64,000 bases of DNA from CAVTTH01 sp963737545 (GCA_963737545.1 CAVTTH010000004.1:186001-250000); one strand, 5' to 3'; shown: positions 28,258 to 38,621, counted from the stretch's first letter. Notes: generated by a model not told the origin, from the letters alone. Translations and numbers: made by a program.

Positions 28258-28296
28258 ATGTCCCAAACCAAGCCAACAAATCCAAACTGCACATGA
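28258..28296 (+). CDS. 12-codon leader ORF upstream of LprI-like gene
   Basis: ATG 28258 lies 6 bases after a strong TTAGGAG ribosome site and encodes MSQTKPTNPNCT. Its TGA overlaps the ATG of the LprI-like gene (ACATGA). The downstream gene has no ribosome site of its own, so translation may be coupled through this short ORF. No attenuator hairpin is evident. Confidence 0.45.
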   Translation: MSQTKPTNPNCT

Positions 28297-28667
28297 AAAT
28301 CCTTCCATTATTCGCCGTTTCGATAGCTCTTGTCTTTGCGGTCCTGCCTTCCGGTTATGGCCAGGACCCCGACTGGAAGCGACCGGGCACAGAGGAAGCC
28401 GCCGATGTTGACCAAGCCAACACGGAAATCGATACAGTCTACAAGCAACTAATGGACAAACTGGATGCTGAGGGGCAGAAAAGTCTGCGGGAAGCTCAAC
28501 GCTCCTGGATAAAGTGGCGCGATAACGAAGCCCTTCTTATCGCGCGCATCGGCGGTGCCGTCGGCGGCAGCGCACTGCGTGTGGATTTTTTGACTGCGCA
28601 AGCCAAGTTGATCCGCGAGCGAACAGAAGTCTTGCGCGAATACATCCAACATTCTGACGACAACTGA
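28293..28667 (+). CDS. LprI-like (DUF1311) exported protein
   Basis: 124 residues: signal peptide (LFAVSIALVFAVLPSGYG), then the DUF1311 pattern NTEIDTVYKQLMDKLDAEGQ and LREAQRSWIKWRDNEALL. The usual Cys residues of LprI domains are absent. In mycobacteria LprI inhibits lysozyme, but most DUF1311 proteins are uncharacterised. Start chosen at MKILPL because longer starts would cross the leader ORF and lack a signal peptide. Confidence 0.75.
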   Translation: MKILPLFAVSIALVFAVLPSGYGQDPDWKRPGTEEAADVDQANTEIDTVYKQLMDKLDAEGQKSLREAQRSWIKWRDNEALLIARIGGAVGGSALRVDFLTAQAKLIRERTEVLREYIQHSDDN

Positions 28668-28820
28668 TTGTCAAAATACTCGACTTTTAATCAAACGCGC
28701 GGCTGCTCGGCCCATTTCGTTTCCAGCACCTAGCCACTCGTCTTATTCACCCTGGGCGTGCGATCTTATTCTGGCTGAACGTTCATGACGATGTTATCAA
28801 AGACGCGAGAGGAATTGATC

Positions 28821-29637
28821 ATGAATCCGAACCAGGCGTTGTGGGAAAAGGGCGACTTTACCGAAATTGCCGCGTTGATGCGTCAATCTGGAGAAGCTGT
28901 CGTTAAATCTCTTGGGATAACGACACCGCTGCGCGTGTTGGACCTCGGCTGCGGAGATGGCACGACGGCGATTCCGTTAGCCCTTCTGGGAGCCGACGTT
29001 GTTGGAATCGACATTGCCAGGAACTTGGTCGACGCCGGGAACAAACGAGCCGCAGCGATGGGTCTCAACCGACTGAAGTTTCAAGAAGGAGACGCCTCTA
29101 ACTTGCAACGAGGTTAACGACCATGAGTTTGATCTGACCCTGTCTGTATTCGGCGCCATGTTTGCGCCGAAGCCGTTCGATGTGGCAGCGGAGATGGTCC
29201 GAGTCACGCGGCACGGCGGTCGCATTGTGATGGGAAACTGGATCCCAAACGATCCGACTTCATTCGTGTCGCAATTGCTGAAGATCAGTTCATCGTTCAT
29301 GCCTCCACCGCCAGAGGGGTTCGTCAGTCCGATGACCTGGGGTGTGGATACCCACATCGTCGAGCGTTTTGGCCGAGCCGGCGTACCCCGGGAAAAAATA
29401 TCCATGGTCAGGGACACGTTCTATTTTGTCTCGCCTGATAAAAATCCCGCTGAGGTCATCGAATTGTTTCGACAATTCTACGGGCCGACTATGAACGCTT
29501 TCGAAGCGGCGCAGAAGAACGGAAAAGCGGACGAACTCCATCACCAACTTTTGGAGCTGGCGAACGAAGAGAACACGCGCACCGACGGCGGCACTTCGAT
29601 ACCTGCAACGTTCTTGCGAGTCACTGTGAGCCTGTGA
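28821..29637 (+). CDS. SAM-dependent methyltransferase, one frameshift
   Basis: ATG 28821 (MNPNQALWEKGDFTEIAALM) after GAGAGGAA. Motif I is VLDLGCGDGTTAIPLALLGA, followed by VVGIDIARNLVDAG. One extra C at about 29109 ends the frame after ASNLQ; without it the protein continues EVNDHEFDLTLSVFGAMFAP and VRVTRHGGRIVMGNWIPNDP, down to TGA 29637. Repaired length ~271 residues, resembling UbiE/Methyltransf_11 enzymes of unknown substrate. Confidence 0.75.
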
Positions 29638-29671
29638 GTTCAGGCCAGACCTGGCCGGAGGTTCCCAATCA

Positions 29672-29701
29672 GTGATCGGAAGTCAGAGATCAGAAATCAA
29701 A
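29672..29701. repeat. Short GGAAGTCAGAGATCAG repeat
   Basis: GATCGGAAGTCAGAGATCAG then AAATCAAA sits at the junction of two convergent genes; same unit family as 10044-10092. Confidence 0.35.
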
Positions 29702-31653
29702 TTACGGCGGCAATGACGTCCCCGACTGCGATTTCACGAGCGCGACGTCGCCGGCGTTGATCGAGCCGTTCGCATTCACATCTTCACGGAAGTTCGCCGC
29801 CGTGACCGCGACTCCCGATTGGCCCTTGGTCTGAGCCGCGTCACCGGCGTTGACCGAGCCATTCCCGTTCGTATCGCCGAGCAGAACACTCATCGGGATG
29901 ACAAAATTGCTGGCGCCATTTACTCCGTTCAATGCGACTTGGATCGTTTGCGCATTGGCCACGTTCGTGAGCCCGATGGTCACAGTCGATCCGCTAACGG
30001 TAACCATTCCGCCGTTACCGACTCCACCCGATCCGATCGTTGCCGTGCCGGCGATGACCTCGGCCTGAGGATTGCCGTTGACCGTTACCGCCGCGCCGAA
30101 CGTAATGATTATTTGGTAATCATTGGTCCCGCCCCCGCTGCGACATTCGATTCCCGGCGTGCCGGTGAGTGGCAGATCGATATCGAAATTGCCGGCCGCG
30201 CCGTGCATCTTTCTCGAGACCGCGCTTTGCAGCGTCGGCGCCGCCGGAGCTACGCGCACGTAATAGACATCTTCTTCGTTATTGAACGTCGCGGAATACG
30301 CGACGTTGCCTCCGGTATTGTCAGAAACGATTGTGATGTAATCGCCTATCTTGTTCTGATTCGGATAACCGAGGAACGGGTTGAACGAATTGCTCACCGC
30401 GACGTTGGGCGACCAGGTACGCCGCCGTCGATAGCTGTAGGAATAAAAGAGCTGCGAATCGGTGTTGTTCGCGGCGTTGCGCGTGTCCAGCCAAACGGAA
30501 TCGATCCGTCCGTTGGGCGCAACCGAAAGCGTGCCGAACCAGTGCCATTTGTTATGATTGATCGGGTCGTCATTGATCCGGAGCGGTGCGCTGAAGGTTA
30601 GGCCGCCGTTGGTGCTGCGGGCAAACATCACGTCGGTCCCGTTGCTGAAGCCGGTTGGCTGCACGCTCGCCATCATGTAAATATTGTTATTAGTGACCGG
30701 TGCCTGAACGGTCAATCGCCAGAAACACCTGTCCCATAAGTCCTACTCCATTTATTCCGCCCTGAACCAGGCTGCCGCCGAGGCTGACCGAAGTAGTTTG
30801 ATCAAAAGTCGGCGTGACGCCTCCGTTCTTGGCATTAGATGAGCGAATGCACCAAAACTGGCTCCCTCCACTTGTGCCGCCGACAAAAAGGTTGCCGTTC
30901 GTGTCGACGTCGGGTGTCCCCGTTCGGGGAGAGTTGGGAATATTGATCGGATTCATCCAGGTGACCCCGCCGTCGGTGGATCGGCTGAATGCCCCGCCGT
31001 CGCAACTGAAGAAGCTGGTCCAAAACTGGTATTGGAACCCATGACCCGTGCTGTTGGTCTTATCTACGGCAAACCACTGCTTGTCGCCTCCGTGGGCTGG
31101 TCCGCCCACCGTCCAGGATTGGCCGCCGTTGAGCGACTGCCACACCTGGTCACAGAAAAACGACTGCGCTTGGTCCGACTGGAGACTGAGATAGAAAAAT
31201 TTTCCCGTCTCATCGGAATTTAATACCGGGTCGCTGCGGAAGATATTGTTTTCCAGAACACCGGGAAATGTCCACGACGTGCCGCCATTGGTGGTATACC
31301 CCCAGCCGCCCTCCCGGAAGTTGGAAGCTATGCTGTCGAACTGCCTCCAACCGATTGTCATCTTGTTGCCGTTCGTCGGGTCAACCGAAATAGATGGCTC
31401 GTTGGCGGCGTCGCCGGTGATGTTCTGCCCGTTGGCATTAACGTTCACCTGATAACTGGTGAAGATGTCGTACCGCGAGATCATTCCCGGCGAAACGCCT
31501 ATTTCTCGCAAGGGGAGAGGGGCAGGCGGGTTGTCGTATTTTTCGAGGGGCTCTGTCGTGGATACCGGGCGCGAAGGTTCCAGACCGCCAGAAACGGCGG
31601 CAACTCCAGATAACAAAACCAGACAAACAAAAAAGCCAAGCTCTTGATTGCAT
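29702..31653 (-). CDS. Asp-box (sialidase-like) secreted protein with dockerin cassette, two frameshifts
   Basis: ATG 31653 starts MQSRAWLF, then a run of six T residues (five in the paralogue at 35016) shifts the frame. With one T removed the signal peptide reads LFVCLVLLSGVAAVSG. The body has Asp-box units SLNGGQSWTVGG, STDGGVTWMNP and STNGGLTFSAP, as in the exo-alpha-sialidase/BNR superfamily, and NEPSISVDPTNGNKMTIGWR. A second extra base near 30699 interrupts DRSGT; repair continues VTNNNIYMMASVQPTG. The end is the shared cassette: AVSRKMHG, LPLTGTPGIECRSGGG, DTNGNGSVNAGD, DVNANGSINAGD. Repaired length ~649 residues. No sialidase catalytic set was verified, so enzyme activity is uncertain. 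Confidence 0.8.
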
Positions 31654-31839
31654 AAGAGCAACTCAGAAGCTTGTAGCACGCGGGGAGCCCATAGACGAAG
31701 AAACCAACGTCACGTCGTCGAATTACATTTCGGAAATCGCGCGGGGGGGGCTAACGAGTGAGCGGTAAGGCGCGCGATCTTCGTCCACAACGAATCGCGA
31801 TCCGCGTCATTATCGATGCATCCTTCGGTTCATTACTCG

Positions 31840-34800
31840 TCAGGGAGGCAGCACTGTGCCTGATTTGGATTTGACCAAAGCAACATCCCCGGCATTGACC
31901 GTGGCGCCGCTCGCGTTCACATCATTCCGGAAATTCCCGGCTCCAACCGCCACCCCCGATTGCCCCTTGGTCTGACTCACATCCCCGGCATTGACGCCCC
32001 CGTTCCCATTCGTGTCCCCGATCAGCACGCTCATCGGTATGACCACATCGCTCACCCCGTTCACGCTGTGGAGCGTAACGTTGATCGTCTGGGCGTTGGT
32101 CACGTTGGTCAGCGGTATCGTCACTGTGTTCCCACTGATGGTCACCATGCCGCCGTTGCTCACTCCGCCACTTCCCACCGTGCCCGCTCCCAGTGTCACG
32201 TTGGCTTGGGGCGAGCCGTTGACCGTTACCGGTGCGACAAACGTTACCATCATCGTATAGTCGTTCGTCGCACTATTCGAACGGCACTCCACTCCCGGCG
32301 TCCCGGTCAGCGGCAGATTGACATCGAAGTCGCCCGCCGCCCCATGGGTCTTGCGCGATACCGCGCTGCTTACCGCCGGCGCCGTGCAGCTCTGCAGGAT
32401 GTAGCTTTGCCCGCCACTAGCCGCACCACCCGTGCCGTTGCAGAAATACTGGTCCAAGGTGGCGGCGTCTTTCTGCACTCCCGCCGTGCTGCTGGTGTTG
32501 CCGAGAGAGGTTGACCCGTAGATCACATCAAAGTGCGACTGTCCCTCATACAGACGCACCTCGAAGTTGGCCGTCTGCGCGTTGTTGGCAAAGTAAACGG
32601 CATGCCACTCGATGTTGAAAATGCGATTGGGCGCACTTCCCGACACCGAGGTAAAGATACCGCAACCATTCGCAAAGGTCGAGCAGCCGCTCAGGCCCAC
32701 ATCGGTGCGCAGGTCATCCCAGTAAGGCAACACAACATACGTATGGCCGGCAAAGGGCAGGCAGGTGTTAGTAAACACACTCGCCGGGCCCACAAATTGC
32801 AGCGTGCCATTGGAGTCCACATTCACCGACGTATACGTCTGGTCATACAGAGTATAAGAGAAGGGCAGCACCACGTTCGTAGTGCCATCGTCTACATGGT
32901 TGCCTGTATCTGTAGTGCCTGGCACGATACTGCCTCCTATCTGCGCGATGTCGTAATGGTTCTGAGGAGGGCAACCCCCGACGGTGTAATTGCCCGTAAA
33001 GGCCGCGCCAGGATTCCCAAATTGATCCGTCACCGCCCCGGCCGCAATGCTCGCTGTCAAGGCCCCTCCGAAACTGATATTCAATGAGAACCGGGCCGTC
33101 ATATTGGCATTGATCACGCTCACCCCGGTCACGGTCGCGCCAGTGCCGCCGCCCAGTGTCAGGTCGCCCATTTGGACTGAGGCCGGGTCAACCGCTTCGT
33201 TGAAGTTGACGTCATACTGATATGCGCCCGGCGCTGGCGGGGAGAAGGTGCCGCCGACAACCGGAACCGTCGTGGTCACCTGAAGGAGCGTGGCGTCGAA
33301 ACGGAACATGCACGTGAAATCCAAATTCGGCATATTGTCAGCAGCCTTATTAAACGCGCCGGCGGGAATATGCATCGTCTGCACGCCCTGCGTCGTCACC
33401 GGCGTGCTGTTGTAGTGGAAGGTGATCTGGGTATTGCCACCCCCTAACATAAACGAGTCCGCCGGAGTCCCGTTCACGGTGAAATCGCTTGCCTGGACGG
33501 TTGCCGGATCCACCGGGTCGGTCAGGTTAATAACGAAGTCAGTCGGCTGGGTAGAGACGATGCTACCGCAGGTGGGGTCGGCGGTGGTCACGGAGAAACC
33601 CTGAGGCAGGCGAACGTAATACACGTCTTCTTCGTGTTGCCCGCTGCTCGGGTTGAAATTGAACGTGGCCGAATATGCCACGTTTCCTCCGGCATTGTCC
33701 GAAACGATGGTGATGTAATCGCCGATCTTGTTCTGATTCGGATAGCCTTCTAGGGGATTAAATGAATTGCTCACCGCGATGTTGGGCGCCCAAGTAATGC
33801 CCCCGTCGCTGCTGAAAGAATAGAACAGCTGCGAATCAGTGTTATTCGCGGCGTTCCGCGTGTCATACCAGACAGCATCGAGCCGCCCGTTTGGCGCAAC
33901 CGCAAACGTGCCGAACCAGTGCCACTTGTTAGGATTGACCGGGTCGTCATTGATCTTGTGCGGCGCGCTAAAGGTTAGTCCGCCGTCGGTGCTCCGAACA
34001 AACATGACGTCGGTCGTACTTCGTCCGGGCGGCTCCACGCTAGCCAGCATGTAAATGTTGTTGTTAGTCGGGCCACCGGAACGATCAACCGCCAGGAAAC
34101 ACATTCCCTCCAGTCCTGCTGGATTGATTGTCCCGTTACTACCGAGGTCGCCACCCATGTTGACGGGTGTGCTCCGGTCAAAAGTGGGCGTCTGGCCCCC
34201 AATCTGCGCATTGCTCGAGCGAACACAGTAAAACGTGTTCCCTTCTCCGCCGACAAAGAGATTGCCGTTCGTGTCCACATCGAGCGTCCCGTACACAGGC
34301 CCATTGGGAATGGTGATTGGACTCTGCCAGGTGACCCCGCCGTCGATCGAGCGTTGGAATTGGACGCCGTTGCCGTTACAGTTAATTCCGTCGCTCGACT
34401 GGTATTGGAATCCGTGCCCTGGGCCATTTGTCTTATCGATGGTAAACCACTGCTTATCGCCTCCACCCGCGAGTCCGTCGGGTTGCAGCTCCGTCCAAGA
34501 TTGGCCGCCGTTTGTTGAGCTATACATATTTTCACAGAATGTCTCCAGAAGGCTGAGGTAGAAAAATCTTCCCGTTTCATCCGAGTTTGTTACCGGGTCG
34601 CTGCGAAAGACGTTGTTTTCCAGAACCCCGGGGAACGTCCAGGACGTGCCGCCATTGCTGGTGTAGCCCCAGCCGCCCTGCCGAAAGTTGGAGGTAACGC
34701 TGTTAAACTGCCTCCAACCGATTGTCATCTTGTTGTGGTCTGTCGGGTCGACCGAAATAGTGCACTCATTCGCGGCGTCGCCGATGATGTTCTGGCCGCT

Positions 34801-35016
34801 GGCATTAACGTTCACCTGATAACTGGTGAAGATACCGAACTGCGAGATCATACCGGGCGAAACCCCTATGTTCCACAAGGGGAGAGGAGCGGGTGGGTTG
34901 TCGTATTTTTCGAGGGGCTCGGTCGGGGGTAACTTGAGTCGCTCGGCCTGGCCCGGAACGATGGCAAGTTCAGATAGCAAAACCAGACAAACAAAAAGCC
35001 AAGTCCTTGATAGCAT
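31840..35016 (-). CDS. Large Asp-box secreted protein with Ig-like, nidogen-like and dockerin domains
   Basis: ATG 35016 follows GAGGTG at good spacing; 1058 residues. The signal peptide and first ~450 residues parallel the neighbour at 31653 (same EPLEKYDNPPAPLPL motif, Asp boxes such as STNGGQSWTELQ and STDGGLTFSAP). Then come Ig-like repeats (STQPTDFVINLTDPVDPATV; NFNEAVDPASVQMGDLTL) and a nidogen-like domain (HVDDGTTNVVLPFSYTLYD, FNIEWHAVYFANNAQTANFE). The cassette closes it: AVSRKTHG, LPLTGTPGVECRS, DTNGNGGVNAGD, DVNASGATVNAGD. Its last ~480 bp are nearly identical to those of the gene at 38684. Probably a large surface or released protein; ligand unknown. Confidence 0.85.
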   Translation of the reverse strand: MLSRTWLFVCLVLLSELAIVPGQAERLKLPPTEPLEKYDNPPAPLPLWNIGVSPGMISQFGIFTSYQVNVNASGQNIIGDAANECTISVDPTDHNKMTIGWRQFNSVTSNFRQGGWGYTSNGGTSWTFPGVLENNVFRSDPVTNSDETGRFFYLSLLETFCENMYSSTNGGQSWTELQPDGLAGGGDKQWFTIDKTNGPGHGFQYQSSDGINCNGNGVQFQRSIDGGVTWQSPITIPNGPVYGTLDVDTNGNLFVGGEGNTFYCVRSSNAQIGGQTPTFDRSTPVNMGGDLGSNGTINPAGLEGMCFLAVDRSGGPTNNNIYMLASVEPPGRSTTDVMFVRSTDGGLTFSAPHKINDDPVNPNKWHWFGTFAVAPNGRLDAVWYDTRNAANNTDSQLFYSFSSDGGITWAPNIAVSNSFNPLEGYPNQNKIGDYITIVSDNAGGNVAYSATFNFNPSSGQHEEDVYYVRLPQGFSVTTADPTCGSIVSTQPTDFVINLTDPVDPATVQASDFTVNGTPADSFMLGGGNTQITFHYNSTPVTTQGVQTMHIPAGAFNKAADNMPNLDFTCMFRFDATLLQVTTTVPVVGGTFSPPAPGAYQYDVNFNEAVDPASVQMGDLTLGGGTGATVTGVSVINANMTARFSLNISFGGALTASIAAGAVTDQFGNPGAAFTGNYTVGGCPPQNHYDIAQIGGSIVPGTTDTGNHVDDGTTNVVLPFSYTLYDQTYTSVNVDSNGTLQFVGPASVFTNTCLPFAGHTYVVLPYWDDLRTDVGLSGCSTFANGCGIFTSVSGSAPNRIFNIEWHAVYFANNAQTANFEVRLYEGQSHFDVIYGSTSLGNTSSTAGVQKDAATLDQYFCNGTGGAASGGQSYILQSCTAPAVSSAVSRKTHGAAGDFDVNLPLTGTPGVECRSNSATNDYTMMVTFVAPVTVNGSPQANVTLGAGTVGSGGVSNGGMVTISGNTVTIPLTNVTNAQTINVTLHSVNGVSDVVIPMSVLIGDTNGNGGVNAGDVSQTKGQSGVAVGAGNFRNDVNASGATVNAGDVALVKSKSGTVLPP

Positions 35017-35081
35017 AAGAGCACCTCGAATTGAAGAGGGGTAGCCTATAGCAGAATCCACTCGCAGCGTCGGCTTAATCC

Positions 35082-35114
35082 GAAAGGGACGGCGCTCACT
35101 GCGCCGCCCCTTTC
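35082..35114 (-). terminator. Terminator of the Kelch-type secreted gene
   Basis: A 14-position stem with one mismatch (GAAAGGG.CGGCGC with GCGCCG.CCCTTTC) and a 5-base loop, about 54 bases after the minus-strand stop at 35168. Strong GC stem with A/T-rich flanks. Confidence 0.7.
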
Positions 35115-35167
35115 ATCATTTAATCTAACCGCGTCGTTTTCGATGCATCCGATCCGCTCGATACCCA

Positions 35168-38100
35168 TTATGGAGGCAGAACATTGCCCGATTTGCCTTT
35201 GACCAGACCGACATCGCCCGCATTGATCGACCCGTTCGAATTCACATCCTCACGGAAGTTCGCAGCGGTGACTGCAGCACCGGATTGCCCCTTCGTCTGA
35301 CTCACATCCCCGGCATTGACTGACCCGTTCCCACTCGTGTCACCGGCCAGAACGCCCATTGGGATCAGGATATTGGTGGTAGTTGTTCCATCGCTCACGT
35401 TCATTAGTGTAACGCCCAATCGCTGGGCGTCGGTCACCCCGGTGAGATCAATGGTGATCACCGCCGTGCCACTCCCGCTAAAGGTGGCGGCCCCAGTGCC
35501 CGACGTTACTGCCACACCGCTCGCCGTGACGGGGCTGGCAAAGGTTACCACCATCTGATGCGCACCCGCCACTGCGCCAGTGCGGTCTTCAATCCCAACG
35601 GCCCCACCGATCGGTACCAGAGGCAGAGCGATATCGAACGTGCCGGCTCCGCCGTGGATCTTCCGAGAGACCGCGCTACTGGGCACCAGCGGGGTGGGGA
35701 AGATTTCCATCGAGGCCAGCAGTGTGAGACCGCTGCTATCGTAGCCGCCTGCAAGCCAGATGCGACTGGTGCCGTCGGTGTCGGTTGCGAAGTTGCGCCG
35801 CGGAGTAATGAACGCAGGAACCGGCGCACCGGTTGTCCACGCATTCGTGCCGGGGTCGTAGATGTCCACCTCGTTCGAAGGATTGGGCGCGACTCTACCG
35901 CCACCCATGACCAACATTTTGCCGTTGAAGGTAAGCGCTCTTGTCTCGCCTGTGGCCCTCGGTATCGCTGTTATCGCCCCGATGGTATTGGTGCCAGGGT
36001 TAAAGCTGAACGAGGTAGTGTTATCGGTCACGAGACCACCGACGAAATCCGATGCTCCTCCAACGTAAATAATGCCGCCGATGGCGGCTGTCGGTGCATA
36101 CATGATCCCCACCGGAGTGTTCACTTCCTGTAGCCACTTCGCGCCTACCCCGGCAGTGGGATCAAACTGCCATATCTGGTTGGTGGAAGCTACGTTGATG
36201 TTAAACCCGCCCAGTATGTAGAGCTTATTGCCAGTAACTGCGAAGCCACCTGGCAGGATTGTGCCTCCGACATCGCCGGGCCAGTCATCGCCCGCGAGGG
36301 AATTAATGGTGTCGGTAACAGGATTGTAGCGAAAGACCCGTCCGGTAGCAGTGGTCTGCCCAGCGGCCGAGCCGCCCACACAATAGATGTAGGGCGTTCC
36401 CGATTCGGTAAGCACGCCACAGGCCATGTTGTTCACCTGGTTATCTGGGTAAGTGGCTGACTTGGTGGTCCAAGAGTTACTACTCGGATCATATTCAAAC
36501 GGGTGGGTGAAATCGCTGCCCGCTACGTCAGAGCTGCGCCCGCCCATGGCGTAGAACTTCCCGTTGGGCGGGAAATAGACGCCAACCAAGCGCGTCCCGA
36601 CGCTGGGGAGGTTGGGACCGATCGACCAGCTACCCAGCAATGGGAATTTGAACTTGCCGACGCGCGTGAACCATGTGGCGCTGCCGGTTGCCGGGTAGTA
36701 TTCGTTTACATGCCAGAAGCTGAGATTATCGGCGGGATCAATACTCAGGTAGCTATAATCGCCCCAGCGTGCGGCCGCATTGGTCTGGTGACCACCGCCA
36801 GCGATCATTATGGCTTCGCCCTGCCCGAGGTCATTTAACGAATCGGAAGCGAGGCGCCCGGCATATCGAATGGAGGGTTCCACAATCGTGCTCGATGTGG
36901 AATAGCCGATGGCCGTGTTACCCGCGTTATCGACAGCTATGCTGCCCATCCAGCGCCATAAACCGTCGCCGCCATTGGTCCAGGTCTGCTGCTGAACCGG
37001 GGTCGCGGGAAACGTGCCGCCACTAACATTGAATTGATACCAGCGAGTACCCGTAGGACCGGTGCAGGCCGCGTCGGTGCAAACGGTTTGCGAAGCCCAC
37101 AACGATTCCGTCCCACTGCGATTCTGGTAAACGAGCGGCGTCATGATTTTATCGCCCAAGGTGTCCAGCTTTACCGCAGTTACCGGCTGTGGCACGAGGT
37201 GGCTCGTTGTGTTTGTGAAGGCGTCAATGAACCCGTTGACCGTGATCTCGGCATTCGGCGTGTGGTTTGCGCCAACACCAAAAGTAGAATTAGCCGGCGT
37301 AACAAAATCGACATGAAACAGCCGGCCATGGACCTGGGTTAAGGTCACGCCACCGCTGGCCGGGCTATCGACGGCCAGGATAAATTCGTCCCTTCCCGCA
37401 GGTGGCGGGTTGCCAGTGCGAAAGCTGGCAGCGACGAAGCTATAGGAATCGCCCACACCAGCCAGAGGAACAGTAAACCCGATCGCATTGGTGGGCCCGC
37501 CGGCGACCATACTGGCGCGGTCGAGTGCATAGACGCGGACACCGTTGAAAGTGGTGTTATTGCTGAACAGATTCATCGTCAGGTAGTAGGCGTCGGGCCA
37601 CAAGCCCATCTTGGGGTAATCGCCCAGGAACGTTGGATTGGCCGGATCCACTTGTACCGCGTAGAGAAACCAGCCGCCTGCCACCGGATCGGCGGTCTGG
37701 GACACGCCAATGCACTGCCAGAATGAACTGCCGGGAAACGAGGGAAAAGCGAAGTCGCTCACCACCCAGCGATTGGCGATATGATCATACATAACAAAAG
37801 GGTCTCCGCGGTTTTGGTTCAAACCGCAAGGAGTGCCCGCCCCCAGCGGGGAGAAGAACGAATTGAACGTGGTGCCGTTAGCGCCGTTCAACGGGTTACC
37901 AGACTTGTCAAAAATTTTGATAGAGCTGTTGACCGCAACCATATAGTTATTCGGACCGACATCGCCGTCGCTGTCAGGCGGCAAACAGCCGCAGCCGCTC
38001 TGTGCGGAGCTCATCCCATCGAACGTCAGTAACGGCGCCGGCATGTTGGGCGTCGGTCGCAAAATCCCTTTCATTAACGGGCTAAGTTGAGCGACGGCGG

Positions 38101-38455
38101 ATGTGCCGGATCCCGCTGACCCGCCTGAACCCGCCAGCGGGAACGGATGACGCGTCAGTCGGAACTCTTCAACCTCTTCGTTCGGCGCGATGTAAGGCAG
38201 GCTTCGCAGGTCCTGGTTCTGACGGACTGGACCAACCGTCCGCACTACATCCGGCGCACCGGGCCGGGGTTGTGCTGGCTCGGCTGCCTGGGCTTTGGAG
38301 GATTGCCCTGCGATTGTGCTCTTTGTTCCGGCAGACACATTCGAGAACGCGCCGGTGCCAAGCAGCGCGATAAAGACGCCAATCGAGCAAAGGACAAAGG
38401 CGAGCAAGACACGTCGATTAAAGAAGGCGGATCGATTACCTGATTTTCTTTTCAT
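35168..38455 (-). CDS. Secreted Kelch-repeat protein with dockerin cassette
   Basis: 1095 residues. After basic MKRKSGNRSAFFNRR comes an N-terminal membrane or signal segment (VLLAFVLCSIGVFIALLG). Residues ~75-640 form a domain shared with the neighbour at 38684 (EEFRLTRHPFPLAGS, SAQSGCGCLPPDSDGDVGPN, FAFPSFPGSSFWQCIGVSQT, YQNRSGTESLWASQTV). Residues ~640-930 are Kelch repeats (KFYAMGGRSSDVAG, YIYCVGGSAAG, KLYILGGFNINVAS, KMLVMGGGRVAPNPSNEVD). The cassette follows: AVSRKIHGGAGTFDIALPL, DTSGNGSVNAGD, DVNSNGSINAGD. In this copy the ECR element is replaced by VGIEDRTG. Likely extracellular; no catalytic motif recognised. Confidence 0.85.
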   Translation of the reverse strand: MKRKSGNRSAFFNRRVLLAFVLCSIGVFIALLGTGAFSNVSAGTKSTIAGQSSKAQAAEPAQPRPGAPDVVRTVGPVRQNQDLRSLPYIAPNEEVEEFRLTRHPFPLAGSGGSAGSGTSAVAQLSPLMKGILRPTPNMPAPLLTFDGMSSAQSGCGCLPPDSDGDVGPNNYMVAVNSSIKIFDKSGNPLNGANGTTFNSFFSPLGAGTPCGLNQNRGDPFVMYDHIANRWVVSDFAFPSFPGSSFWQCIGVSQTADPVAGGWFLYAVQVDPANPTFLGDYPKMGLWPDAYYLTMNLFSNNTTFNGVRVYALDRASMVAGGPTNAIGFTVPLAGVGDSYSFVAASFRTGNPPPAGRDEFILAVDSPASGGVTLTQVHGRLFHVDFVTPANSTFGVGANHTPNAEITVNGFIDAFTNTTSHLVPQPVTAVKLDTLGDKIMTPLVYQNRSGTESLWASQTVCTDAACTGPTGTRWYQFNVSGGTFPATPVQQQTWTNGGDGLWRWMGSIAVDNAGNTAIGYSTSSTIVEPSIRYAGRLASDSLNDLGQGEAIMIAGGGHQTNAAARWGDYSYLSIDPADNLSFWHVNEYYPATGSATWFTRVGKFKFPLLGSWSIGPNLPSVGTRLVGVYFPPNGKFYAMGGRSSDVAGSDFTHPFEYDPSSNSWTTKSATYPDNQVNNMACGVLTESGTPYIYCVGGSAAGQTTATGRVFRYNPVTDTINSLAGDDWPGDVGGTILPGGFAVTGNKLYILGGFNINVASTNQIWQFDPTAGVGAKWLQEVNTPVGIMYAPTAAIGGIIYVGGASDFVGGLVTDNTTSFSFNPGTNTIGAITAIPRATGETRALTFNGKMLVMGGGRVAPNPSNEVDIYDPGTNAWTTGAPVPAFITPRRNFATDTDGTSRIWLAGGYDSSGLTLLASMEIFPTPLVPSSAVSRKIHGGAGTFDIALPLVPIGGAVGIEDRTGAVAGAHQMVVTFASPVTASGVAVTSGTGAATFSGSGTAVITIDLTGVTDAQRLGVTLMNVSDGTTTTNILIPMGVLAGDTSGNGSVNAGDVSQTKGQSGAAVTAANFREDVNSNGSINAGDVGLVKGKSGNVLPP

Positions 38456-38586
38456 GCGGAGTTAGTGGTTGGAGTTTGAGTGATGGCAAGGAACTCTTAC
38501 CGGGCCAACGCTATCGGAAATTCGAGATTGTCCCTAGTTACATTTTGGTAATGTGCCTCGAGAATGACCGTCATGAAGGGAAAAAT

Positions 38587-38621
38587 GAAAAGGGGCGACG
38601 CTGGCCGCGTCGCCCCTTTTC
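38587..38621 (-). terminator. Strong terminator of the 38684 gene
   Basis: A perfect 15-bp stem (38587-38601 with 38607-38621; GAAAAGGGGCGACGC) and a TGGCC loop, ending in TTTTC then ATTTTT on the minus strand. It lies 63 bases after the stop at 38684 and could work in both directions. Confidence 0.8.

Noticed and set aside
31741..31750. A run of eight G residues after the Asp-box gene.
   Set aside because: No nearby G-tracts to form a quadruplex and no gene is affected; may be a sequencing feature.
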